A stretch of 64,000 bases of DNA, taken from positions 31,404 through 95,403 of the forward strand of contig JAGHJS010000088.1 of assembly GCA_017886545.1 (NCBI GenBank), read 5' to 3'. Shown here piece after piece: positions 28,066-36,450 of this stretch (position 1 is its first letter; every line of letters starts with the position of its first letter). A model generated the notes under the pieces. It was given only the letters and a program-made list of their open reading frames with translations. It searched no databases and was not told the DNA's origin. A program made the position numbers and the translations under genes. This DNA is from Clostridia bacterium. Lineage in GTDB: Bacteria; Bacillota; Clostridia; Christensenellales; Borkfalkiaceae.

Positions 28066-28956
28066 TTATTTTATCCTCTCCCCCTCGCTCTCCCACACGA
28101 CGGACACGGAACCGGGACCGACGTGCGCGCCGATGACGGGCCCCATGATGCTGATCTCCGCGCGGATGCCGAAAGTCTGTTCGAGCAGATCGGCAAGCTG
28201 CTCCGCCTCTTTGGGCGCGTCGGTATGCACGATGTGGAACCAGTCCGCACCTTCGCGGCGGGGCGCCCTGTTGATGCGCTCCACGGCATAGCGGAATGCC
28301 CCCTTCATGCCCCTGCACTTATCGATGACGGTAAGTTTGCCGTCCTCCGTAAAGGTGAGCACGGGTTTGATGGAGAGCATCGTACCCGCGATCGCCGCCG
28401 CCCTCGACACCCTGCCGCCGCGGCAAAGAAAATTCAGATCGTACGCTATGATCGTATGCTGGATGTGGCGGGTCATTTCGTTCAGGCGCTCATATGCCTC
28501 CTGCGCCGTTTTTCCCTCGTCGCGAAGGCGCAGCGCCTCTTTGACCAGCTCCCCCTGCCCGATCGTGGCGGAGAGCGAATCGACGACGAGGATCTCCGTG
28601 CCCGCATTCTCCTTTGCGACGGCTGCCGCAGCCTCGCGCGCCACGTTCACCGTGGGCGAAAGCCCGCCCGAAAGGGACACGTGCAGAATGCTTGAAGCGC
28701 CCTCTTTGACCAGCCCGCTGAAATACTCGTAATGCCGCTCGAAATTGATCTGCGAGGTGCGCGGAAGCCCGCCTTTGCGCTCGCGTTCGTAAAAATCTAC
28801 GTATTGCGCATACTCCGTAAAGGCGTCCGACTCTTCCGAAACGGCGCCGCCCAGCTCCATCACAAAGGGAAAGGCGATCACCTTCACATCCCGCTCACGG
28901 ATATATTCCGCGTAAAAATCGCAGGTCGAATCAGACGAAACTACAAATTTTTTCAT
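28066..28956 (-). CDS. DegV family (fatty-acid-binding) protein
   Basis: VVSSDSTCDF, TSQIN, ILHVSLSGGLSPTVN, DSLSATIGQG, RGGRVSRAAA. Confidence 0.93.
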   Translation of the reverse strand: MKKFVVSSDSTCDFYAEYIRERDVKVIAFPFVMELGGAVSEESDAFTEYAQYVDFYERERKGGLPRTSQINFERHYEYFSGLVKEGASSILHVSLSGGLSPTVNVAREAAAAVAKENAGTEILVVDSLSATIGQGELVKEALRLRDEGKTAQEAYERLNEMTRHIQHTIIAYDLNFLCRGGRVSRAAAIAGTMLSIKPVLTFTEDGKLTVIDKCRGMKGAFRYAVERINRAPRREGADWFHIVHTDAPKEAEQLADLLEQTFGIRAEISIMGPVIGAHVGPGSVSVVWESEGERIK

Positions 28957-29196
28957 ATTCACTCCGTTTGACCGCGCGGCGGCTTCCCGCGCAGAATACA
29001 GATATTGTACCACATAAATCGCCCGTTGTAAAGAAATCGCGGCGGCTTTGCCCGCCGCCCGCGCTTTTTTTCGGAGCGGAACGCGCCGCCGCAGGAATTT
29101 TTTGCGGATTCGGCAGGTTATTTTCAAAAAGCACTTGAAAACGCGCCGTTTTTGAAGTATAATCGTTAGTGAGAAACATTTGCGGAGGGACGCGGC

Positions 29197-30705
29197 ATGG
29201 AGCTGAACGACTGGCTGAAACTCAAGAGCGGGACGGACGTCCGCGGCGTGGCGCTGGAAGGCGTGGAAGGCGAACACATCGACCTCACCGACGAGGCGGT
29301 GGAAGGCATCGTCAGGGCGCTTGTTTACATGCTCGCGGAAAAACTCGGGAAAACGAAGCTGACCATCGCCGTCGGGCACGATTCGCGCCTGTCGGCGGGG
29401 CGCATCTGCGCGGCGGCGGCAAAGGCGATCACCGAAAGCGGGTGCGACGCGCTGCTGACGGGGCTCTCCTCCACGCCGAGCATGTTCATGCTCTTGCAGG
29501 AAAAGGACGCGCCCGCCGACGCTTCGATCATGATCACGGCGAGCCACCTGCCCTACAACAAGAACGGGCTGAAATTTTTCCTCCCCTCGGGCGGGTTCGA
29601 AGGCAAGGACGTCACCGCCCTGCTCACCCTCGCCGCCGAAGGGAAGGCGCTCACGGGCAAGGGCAGCGTGCGCGAAACGGACTACATCGGGCGTTACAGC
29701 GAAAACCTCGTTGCGTTCGTGCGCGAAAAGACGGGCGAGGAAACGCCGCTCGCAGGCAAAAAGATCGTCGTCGACGCGGGCAACGGCGCGGGCGGGTTCT
29801 ACGTCGAAAAGGTCTTAAAGCCGCTGGGCGCGGACACCGCGGGCAGCCAGTTTTTAGACCCCGACGGCAGATTCCCCAACCACATCCCCAACCCCGAGAA
29901 TAAGGAGGCGATGCGCTCCGTATGCGAGGCGGTGCAGCGCGCGCATGCGGATTTCGGCATCATCTTCGATACGGACGTCGACCGTGCCGGCGCGGTGGAT
30001 AAAAACGGCGAAGAGATCAACCGCAACCGCCTTATCGCGCTCATCGCCGCCATCCTGCTCGAAGAGCACCCCGGCGCGACCATCGTGACGGACTCCGTCA
30101 CGTCCGACGGGCTGGCGCAGTTCATCGCGGCGCACGGCGGAAAGCACTGCCGCTACAAGCGCGGGTATAAAAACGTGATCGACAAGGCGAAAGAGCTGTG
30201 CGCGGCGGGACAATACGCGCCCATCGGCATCGAAACGAGCGGGCACGCGGCCCTCGAAGAGAACTATTTCCTCGACGACGGCGCCTACCTTGTGACGCGC
30301 ATCCTCATCACCGTCGCAAAGCTCGCGAAGGAGGGCAGGAGCGTTTCCGACCTCATCGCGGACCTGCCCGAACCCGCCGAAGCGGCGGAGGCGCGGCTGA
30401 CCTTTACCGCGGGCGCGGACTTCAAAACGCTGGGGAATGCCGCTATCGAAGAGCTGAAAGCGTATGTTCCGACGGCGGAGGGGCTTTCGCTCGCGCCCGA
30501 CAACTTCGAGGGCGTGCGCATCAACTTCGACAAGGACCATGGCGACGGCTGGGCACTGGTGCGCATGAGCCTGCACGAGCCGATCATGCCCATCAACATC
30601 GAGAGCAACACGGCGGGCGGCAACGCGAAGATCGCGGCGGCGCTGTATGCGTTTTTGAAGAGATACCCCTTCCTCGTGACGGCGAACCTCGAAAAATATC
30701 TGTAA
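29197..30705 (+). CDS. Phosphomannomutase/phosphoglucomutase family
   Basis: GTDVRGVA, VGHDSRLSAGR, ITASHLPYNKNGLKFF, DTDVDRAG. Confidence 0.92.
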   Translation: MELNDWLKLKSGTDVRGVALEGVEGEHIDLTDEAVEGIVRALVYMLAEKLGKTKLTIAVGHDSRLSAGRICAAAAKAITESGCDALLTGLSSTPSMFMLLQEKDAPADASIMITASHLPYNKNGLKFFLPSGGFEGKDVTALLTLAAEGKALTGKGSVRETDYIGRYSENLVAFVREKTGEETPLAGKKIVVDAGNGAGGFYVEKVLKPLGADTAGSQFLDPDGRFPNHIPNPENKEAMRSVCEAVQRAHADFGIIFDTDVDRAGAVDKNGEEINRNRLIALIAAILLEEHPGATIVTDSVTSDGLAQFIAAHGGKHCRYKRGYKNVIDKAKELCAAGQYAPIGIETSGHAALEENYFLDDGAYLVTRILITVAKLAKEGRSVSDLIADLPEPAEAAEARLTFTAGADFKTLGNAAIEELKAYVPTAEGLSLAPDNFEGVRINFDKDHGDGWALVRMSLHEPIMPINIESNTAGGNAKIAAALYAFLKRYPFLVTANLEKYL

Positions 30706-30745
30706 GCCCTCCCCTTTCGCGGAGGCGGACGAAAACGGAAAACTG

Positions 30746-30777
30746 CCGCGCGGCGCGGGTGCGCCCGCGCCGCGCGG
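30746..30777. other. Perfect 14-bp stem-loop between phosphohexomutase and transketolase genes
   Basis: CCGCGCGGCGCGGG-TGCG-CCCGCGCCGCGCGG, no T tract. Confidence 0.6.
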
Positions 30778-30816
30778 AACAAACATAAAAATTTATAGTT
30801 CAAGGAGAATGATACA

Positions 30817-32796
30817 ATGAACGACGTACGGCAGGAAACGGTAAACGCGATCCGCGTGCTCTCTGCGGAAGCGATCCAGAAGGCGAACTCGGGGCATCCC
30901 GGGCTGCCCTTGGGCAGCGCGCCCATCGGGTACACCATCTTCGCGGACTTTTTGAAGTTCAACCCGAAGGACCCGAAGTGGGACGACAGAGACCGTTTCA
31001 TCCTCTCCGCGGGGCACGGCTCCATGCTCAACTACTCGCTTTTGTACCTCTTCGGGTATGACATCTCCAAAGAGGACATGATGAACTTCCGCCAGCTCGG
31101 GTACAAAACGCCCGGGCACCCCGAATACGGCCACACGCCCGGCATCGAAACGACGACCGGCCCGCTCGGGCAGGGCATCGCGAACGCCGTCGGCATGGCG
31201 GTCGCCGAGGCGCACCTCGCCGCCACCTTCAACCGCGAGGGCTTCCCCATCGTCGACCATTACACCTATGCGCTGTGCGGCGACGGGTGCCTCGAAGAGG
31301 GCATCTCGTACGAGGCCTGCTCCTTTGCGGGCACGCACAAGCTGGGCAAACTCATCCTCTTCTATGACGACAACGACATCACCATCGAGGGCAATACCGA
31401 CATCACCTTCAAAGAGGACGTGGCGATGCGCTTCAAGGCGCAGGGCTGGCAGGTGCTGAAGGTGGACGACGCGAACGATCTGGATTTGCTGCGCCGCACC
31501 GTGCGCAAGGCGAAGGCGGATACCGAGCGCCCCTCGATCATCATCTGCAAAACGGTCATCGGCTACGGCTCGCCGCTCGCAGGCTCGCACGAGTGCCACG
31601 GCGCGCCCCTCGGCACGGAGAACCTGCAAAAGCTGAAGGACAACCTCGGCTGGACGTGTGCGCCCTTCGAGATCCCCGAAGAGGTCGCGGCGCACTGCGC
31701 GGCGATCGCCAAAAAGGGCGTTTCCCGCCAGGGCAAGTGGAAGAGGATGTTCAAGGAATACGAGGCGAAATACCCCGACCTTGCGGCGAAGTACAAACTG
31801 TTCATGAGCGGGGAGCTGCCCGACCTGAAGAACAACGCCTCCCTCTTCGAGTTCGCAAAACCCGACGCGACACGCAACACGAGCTTTGCCGTGCTCAACA
31901 AGCTCGCCGACCTCATCCCCAACCTCATCGGCGGCTCGGCGGACCTCGCGCCCTCCAACAAGTCCAACATGAAAAAGCGCGGCGACTTCACCGCGGAGGA
32001 TAAGAGCGGGTCGAACATGCACTTCGGCATCCGCGAGCACGCGATGGCGGCGATCACCAACGGCATGCAGCTGCACGGCGGGCTGAAATGCTACTGCTCC
32101 ACCTTCTTTATCTTCTCCGACTATATGAAACACGCGATGCGCCTCTCCGCGCTCATGCACCAGCCCGTCATCTACATCCTGACGCACGACTCCATCGGCG
32201 TCGGCGAAGACGGCCCCACGCACGAACCCGTTGAACAGCTCATCGCGCTGCGCTCCATCCCCGGCATGAAGGTGTACCGCCCCGCCGACGGCAAAGAGAC
32301 GACGGCGGCGTGGATCTCCGCGCTCGAAGGGAACGCGCCCACCTGTCTTGTCCTCACCCGCCAGAACCTGCCGCAGTACGAAAATTCGGGGCTGGCTGCG
32401 CTCAAGGGCGGCTATGTGCTTGCCGACAGCGAAAAGGAGACGCCCGACGTGCTGCTCATCGCCAGCGGTTCGGAAGTGGAACAGTGCATGCAGGCGAAGG
32501 ATATTTTGAAAACGAAGGGCGTCGACGCGCGCGTCGTTTCCATGCCCTGCTTCGAGGAGTTCGAAAAACAGCCGCAGAGCTATAAGGACGAGGTGCTCCC
32601 GCCCGAAGTCAAGGCGCGCGTGTGCGTGGAGGCGGGTTCCCCCTACTCCTGGTACAAGTACGCGGGCGATGCGGGCGAGATCATCGGCATGACTACCTTC
32701 GGCGCGAGCGGCCCTGCGAACAAGCTGTTCGAAATGTTCGGCTTCACGGCGGAGAACGTCGTCGAAAAGGCGTTCCGTTCGCTGAACAAAGCGTAA
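30817..32796 (+). CDS. tkt: Transketolase
   Basis: ANSGHPGLPLG, GHGSMLNYSLLYLFGY, TGPLGQGIANAVGMA, GDGCLEEGISYEA, HDSIGVGEDGPTHEPVEQL. Confidence 0.96.
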   Translation: MNDVRQETVNAIRVLSAEAIQKANSGHPGLPLGSAPIGYTIFADFLKFNPKDPKWDDRDRFILSAGHGSMLNYSLLYLFGYDISKEDMMNFRQLGYKTPGHPEYGHTPGIETTTGPLGQGIANAVGMAVAEAHLAATFNREGFPIVDHYTYALCGDGCLEEGISYEACSFAGTHKLGKLILFYDDNDITIEGNTDITFKEDVAMRFKAQGWQVLKVDDANDLDLLRRTVRKAKADTERPSIIICKTVIGYGSPLAGSHECHGAPLGTENLQKLKDNLGWTCAPFEIPEEVAAHCAAIAKKGVSRQGKWKRMFKEYEAKYPDLAAKYKLFMSGELPDLKNNASLFEFAKPDATRNTSFAVLNKLADLIPNLIGGSADLAPSNKSNMKKRGDFTAEDKSGSNMHFGIREHAMAAITNGMQLHGGLKCYCSTFFIFSDYMKHAMRLSALMHQPVIYILTHDSIGVGEDGPTHEPVEQLIALRSIPGMKVYRPADGKETTAAWISALEGNAPTCLVLTRQNLPQYENSGLAALKGGYVLADSEKETPDVLLIASGSEVEQCMQAKDILKTKGVDARVVSMPCFEEFEKQPQSYKDEVLPPEVKARVCVEAGSPYSWYKYAGDAGEIIGMTTFGASGPANKLFEMFGFTAENVVEKAFRSLNKA

Positions 32797-32824
32797 ACGC
32801 GTCGCGCAAAACGCAAAAACAGTG

Positions 32825-32860
32825 CGGCGGCTTCGGCAAAATGCCGAAGCCACCGTTTTT
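32825..32860 (+). terminator. Intrinsic terminator
   Basis: CGG(C)GGCTTCGGC-AAAAT-GCCGAAGCCACCG TTTTT. Confidence 0.8.
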
Positions 32861-32885
32861 CTTTGCAAAACCATCGCCCGCGCCC

Positions 32886-32939
32886 GCTTTTTTCGCAGCC
32901 GCTTTTTCCGCAGCTGCTTTTTTCCGCAGCGGCTTTTTA
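32886..32939. repeat. Short tandem repeat about 15-16 nt x 3.5
   Basis: GCTTTTTTCGCAGCC/GCTTTTTCCGCAGCT/GCTTTTTTCCGCAGCG/GCTTTTTA. Confidence 0.6.
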
Positions 32940-33013
32940 CCGCGCCCGCCGCACCCCCCGCCGCGCTCTCCCTTTCAGGCGGAAACGCACGACCGTAAAA
33001 AATAAAAAAGCGG

Positions 33014-33042
33014 TTGACAACGTTTGCAAACTGCTGTATAAT
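33014..33042 (+). promoter_or_regulatory. Consensus sigA promoter with palindromic operator-like spacer
   Basis: TTGACA-17-TATAAT; GTTTGCAAAC palindrome at 33022-33031. Confidence 0.75.
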
Positions 33043-33067
33043 AAAACCAATACAGGAGGGGATGTAT

Positions 33068-33595
33068 ATGAAAAAGTTTTGGAAAGTTTTGCTCCCCTGC
33101 CTGCTGTGCGGGGCGCTCCTTGCGGTATGCACCGGATGCAGCGGGTATGAATCGGAGAGCATCGCTTACACGGGCGAAGAAGGCAGCATGGTCTTTCTCG
33201 GCGTCAACTTCAACGGAACGAACAGCCGTTCGGAGGGCGTGAAGATCCAGGTGAACTTCGCGCACGAGTCCGTTTCGGCGGAAGAAGTCCCCTATTCGAT
33301 CTATGCGGGCACGGACGGCAATTTCACATCGGTCTATACCCTGCCGCTCTCCTTCTCCACGGACGAAGGCTATAACACGAAGGCGATCGCGGATGAATTC
33401 CTCCCCGGCATGGTCGCGTACACCTGCAATTTCCCGAAGGCGGGCGTTGAGATCACGCTGCCCGATACGCTCTTTGCCGAGAGCAGCGGCACGTTCCTCG
33501 TCATGCTCGTAGGCGGCGACTATTCCGACCAAAGCGATTACGCCGACCGCGAATTCACGTATACCGTCGACGGCGATACCGTTACATTGGATTAA
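33068..33595 (+). CDS. Hypothetical lipoprotein
   Basis: MKKFWKVLLPCLLCGALLAVCTGC lipobox; SD AGGAGG at about 33054. Confidence 0.75.
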   Translation: MKKFWKVLLPCLLCGALLAVCTGCSGYESESIAYTGEEGSMVFLGVNFNGTNSRSEGVKIQVNFAHESVSAEEVPYSIYAGTDGNFTSVYTLPLSFSTDEGYNTKAIADEFLPGMVAYTCNFPKAGVEITLPDTLFAESSGTFLVMLVGGDYSDQSDYADREFTYTVDGDTVTLD

Positions 33596-33610
33596 AGAAC
33601 AACACCTAAA

Positions 33611-33648
33611 GGCAGGCGCCGCGGAGTGTTCCGCGGCGTCTGCCTTTT
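33611..33648 (+). terminator. Intrinsic terminator
   Basis: GGCAGGCGCCGCGGA-GTGT-TCCGCGGCGTCTGCC TTTT. Confidence 0.8.
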
Positions 33649-33698
33649 CTGCACGGCGGAGCGTACCCGCGGCGCCAAACCCGTTCCGGAACGCTCTT

Positions 33699-34094
33699 TC
33701 AAGGAAGCATGCGGAAGCGCGCCATAAAGCGTACCCCCGGCATTGTATGCAAAAGCGTGAACGCGCCGTTTTCGTAAACGCAGCGCTTGCAGAACGTATA
33801 TCCGCGGAACGAGCCGCCGAGCGTAAGGATGCCGCCTGCCTCGTCAAAGCCGTATTCCCCTTCCGCATGCAGCGCGTTTTCCCCCGCGGGCGAAGCGGTC
33901 ACGCAAAACGTGCCGTCCGCGCGCAGCTCCAGCGTGATCTCGCGATAGCGTTCCAAAAGGTCGGCGCCGTTGAGGGTCGCCGCTTCGCATTCATAAACGC
34001 CCGTATGCGCCCCCGCGAACGTGCGCAGGGACGAAAGTTTTTCCGCCGCGCAGCCGCCTGCGGAAAGCAGCGCAAAAAAGGAAACAAGCAGCAT
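33699..34094 (-). CDS. Hypothetical small lipoprotein
   Basis: MLLVSFFALLSAGGC lipobox; start uncertain. Confidence 0.5.
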   Translation of the reverse strand: MLLVSFFALLSAGGCAAEKLSSLRTFAGAHTGVYECEAATLNGADLLERYREITLELRADGTFCVTASPAGENALHAEGEYGFDEAGGILTLGGSFRGYTFCKRCVYENGAFTLLHTMPGVRFMARFRMLP

Positions 34095-34163
34095 CGCCAG
34101 AAGCCCCGCCGCGAACGCCGACGCAAGAACTGCGCGCAAAACGCCGTGCGCCGTGTTTTTTGA

Positions 34164-34192
34164 TTGCTTTTTGTTTGATTTGCCTGTATAAT
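34164..34192 (+). promoter_or_regulatory. sigA-type promoter of kinase gene
   Basis: TTGCTT-17-TATAAT. Confidence 0.6.
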
Positions 34193-34302
34193 AAAACAAA
34201 ACCTTTTCTCCGCTGACAGTATGCGGGGAAAGCGTCTGCTCTATACGGATTCGGCAGGAAAAAAGTGCGGCGGAAAGCTCACGGCCGCACGGCGGAGGAA
34301 GC

Positions 34303-35124
34303 ATGAAATTCGACGTAGAACTTGTTGGAAAGATCGGCTCGATGGCGCTCATCGACCGACAGGATAACATCATCGATTATACGCGCGTTGCGCGGCTGTC
34401 GCGCGAGCTGCGCCCCGGGTGGATCTGGGTCTCGAGCGGCGCGACGGAGATCGGGCGGCTGGATTATATGATGCGCGCAGGGCACGAACTGCCCGACACG
34501 GAAGACTCGAAAACGGACTACGCCGCGCAGGGGCAGGCGATCCTGATGCAGACATACCGCCAGTACGTTGACAGCAAGTATTCGGTGCGGCAGATCCTCG
34601 TGGAGCATCATCATTTCAACGACGACGCGCGCAGGGAGCACCTGCTGCGCCTGCTGCTGCGCTGCCGCGAACAGAACGCGATCCCCATCATCAACTACAA
34701 CGACCCCCTCTCTTCGGCGGAAAACCGCCGCATGGAGCTGGCGGCGCTTTCGCGCGCCAAGCCGAACGTGCACGAGTATTACGACAACGACGAGACCGCG
34801 GCGCAGGTAGCGCTGCTCGTTCATGCGCAGACGCTGCTCATCCTGACCAGCGCGGACGGCATTTATGCCGACCCGAACGACCCTGCTACGCTCATCGAAG
34901 AGATCGGCGGCAAGGACACGTACGAGCTGGAACAGAACATCGAAGAGGCAAAAACGCACTGCGACGGCGCCTCGCGCAAAGGCGCGAACGGCGCGCGCGC
35001 CAAGCTCGAATACGTGAAAGAGGCGGCGCTGCAGGGCACGACCGTTTACATTGCGAACGGCAAATACAGCATTGCCGACATCCTCGCGGGCAAGGTGCGC
35101 CGCACGGCGATCCGCCTGCGCTGA
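34303..35124 (+). CDS. Amino-acid kinase family protein (glutamate 5-kinase/UMP kinase-like)
   Basis: VSSGATEIGRLDY, IINYNDPLSS, ILTSADGIYADP, GASRKGANGARAKLEYVKEA. Confidence 0.75.
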   Translation: MKFDVELVGKIGSMALIDRQDNIIDYTRVARLSRELRPGWIWVSSGATEIGRLDYMMRAGHELPDTEDSKTDYAAQGQAILMQTYRQYVDSKYSVRQILVEHHHFNDDARREHLLRLLLRCREQNAIPIINYNDPLSSAENRRMELAALSRAKPNVHEYYDNDETAAQVALLVHAQTLLILTSADGIYADPNDPATLIEEIGGKDTYELEQNIEEAKTHCDGASRKGANGARAKLEYVKEAALQGTTVYIANGKYSIADILAGKVRRTAIRLR

Positions 35125-35240
35125 AACACTCTTTGCCCCTGCTGCCTGCGCTGACCCGAGCGCCTGCGCTGAAACACTTTTTATCCCTGCAGCCTGCGAT
35201 GACCCGAGCGCCTGCGATGACCCGTCCCCCTGCCTGCGCT
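35113..35240. repeat. 48-nt tandem repeat (2 full copies plus partial) starting inside the kinase 3' end
   Basis: CGCCTGCGCTGAAACACT(C/T)TT..CCCTGC(T/A)GCCTGCG(C/A)TGACCCGAG at 35113 and 35161. Confidence 0.8.
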
Positions 35241-35274
35241 GACCCCTGCCACGCGCGCGGCGCGCGCAAAGAAC

Positions 35275-35396
35275 GGCTTGTTTGCTGCGCACGGCAAACA
35301 GGTACCGAGCGGCTTGTTTGGGACGGGCTGCGAGCGTCAAAGGGCTTGTTTGGGGCGAGCGGCAAACGCGTCAAAGGACTTGTTTGGGGCGAATGG
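35275..35396. repeat. Imperfect about 32-36 nt tandem repeat, 4 copies
   Basis: GGCTTGTTTG..., CTTG core at 35277, 35313, 35345, 35379. Confidence 0.7.
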
Positions 35397-35473
35397 ATTG
35401 ACAAAACGAACGTATTCTGCTACAATAAGACCGTTGCGGAAAAACGGGCGTAAAAACGGAATACGCTGCATAC

Positions 35474-35561
35474 GGAAGGTTGGCGGAGCGGTCGATCGCG
35501 GCGGTCTTGAAAACCGTTGAGGTGAAAGCCTCCGGGGGTTCGAATCCCTCACCTTCCGCCA
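35474..35561 (+). tRNA. tRNA-Ser (UGA anticodon), CCA encoded
   Basis: GGAAGGT...ACCTTCC acceptor, anticodon loop CTTGAAA, long variable arm, GGTTCGAATCC T-arm. Confidence 0.95.
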
Positions 35562-35599
35562 AACAGAGTCGCGTTTGAACCCGCGGCTCTGTTATTTTT
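35562..35599 (+). terminator. Terminator downstream of tRNA-Ser
   Basis: AACAGAG(T)CGCG-loop-CGCGGCTCTGTT ATTTTT. Confidence 0.65.
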
Positions 35600-36009
35600 G
35601 TATCAAGGGTGTTGCCGGCATCATAATCGACACCGAAGTTTATGTCCCGCAATTATCAGACTTCTACTTGACACAGAAAAGAGATGCCCACGGCAACTAT
35701 ACAAAATAGGCGGTAAGTGCCGCCTATTTTTCTCCAAATTTTGCCGTTTCGGGAGGCTCAGCGTAGCACAGCTTTCGCGGAAGTCAATGCGAAAAATTAT
35801 CGCTGAAAAATTGAATGACTCATAACGGTGAAGCCGGGAAGGATTTTCTTCTCGGCTTTTTCTTTTGCCCTGAAACAATCGGACAGGAACGCAATATTTT
35901 TTCCTTTGTCATTGACTTCCGTGAGGTCAAAACGCAATGAACAGACCTCTACTCAATCGGTGCTACTCCGCCTCCGCCGAAAGGCAAAATAAAATTTGGA
36001 GGTAACTCT

Positions 36010-36273
36010 ATGAAAACAGATGTTTCCAAGTTCTCGGAATTCCGAAAGTATTATCTCTCGGAATTTGAATGGTTTGACGGTGAGGAATACATCACCTTCA
36101 ACCTCGTAGGCATCGACCTTGAAAAAGGCGAAGCTCAAGTCGCCGTGACGGACAGAGGCAAGATAAGCGTTATCACTTACGACCTCATGACAGACAAGAA
36201 CGGCAGGCTTTACTTTGAGTACGGTGCGATGTACACCCGCATCTACCCGGACGATTTCGAGGAGGCGGCATAA
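36010..36273 (+). CDS. Small conserved-looking hypothetical protein, mobile-element cargo type
   Basis: MKTDVSKFSEFRKYYLSEFEWFDGEEYITFNLVGIDLEKGEAQVAVTDRGKISVITYDL; good SD and in-island position. Confidence 0.65.
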   Translation: MKTDVSKFSEFRKYYLSEFEWFDGEEYITFNLVGIDLEKGEAQVAVTDRGKISVITYDLMTDKNGRLYFEYGAMYTRIYPDDFEEAA

Positions 36274-36450
36274 TGAAACTCAATGCGGCTTTACGGTATC
36301 GCTAAACAAAGCCGGGAAGAAATTTCTTCTAGGCTTTTTTCATAGCAAAACTTTTTGCGTAAAGGTTTTACTTTTTCGACTCGGCTGTGCCGAAAAGACA
36401 GGGAGCCGCCCGTTTCGGACGACTCCCGTTTTTGTGTTTCCTTATATCCG

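Noticed and set aside
35275-35396. Possible CRISPR array
   Set aside because: Units are contiguous imperfect repeats of 32-36 nt with no unique spacers and no cas genes nearby
35371-35652. 93-aa ORF containing AEGEGFEPPEAFTSTVFKTA
   Set aside because: Known type of spurious translation antisense to tRNA-Ser
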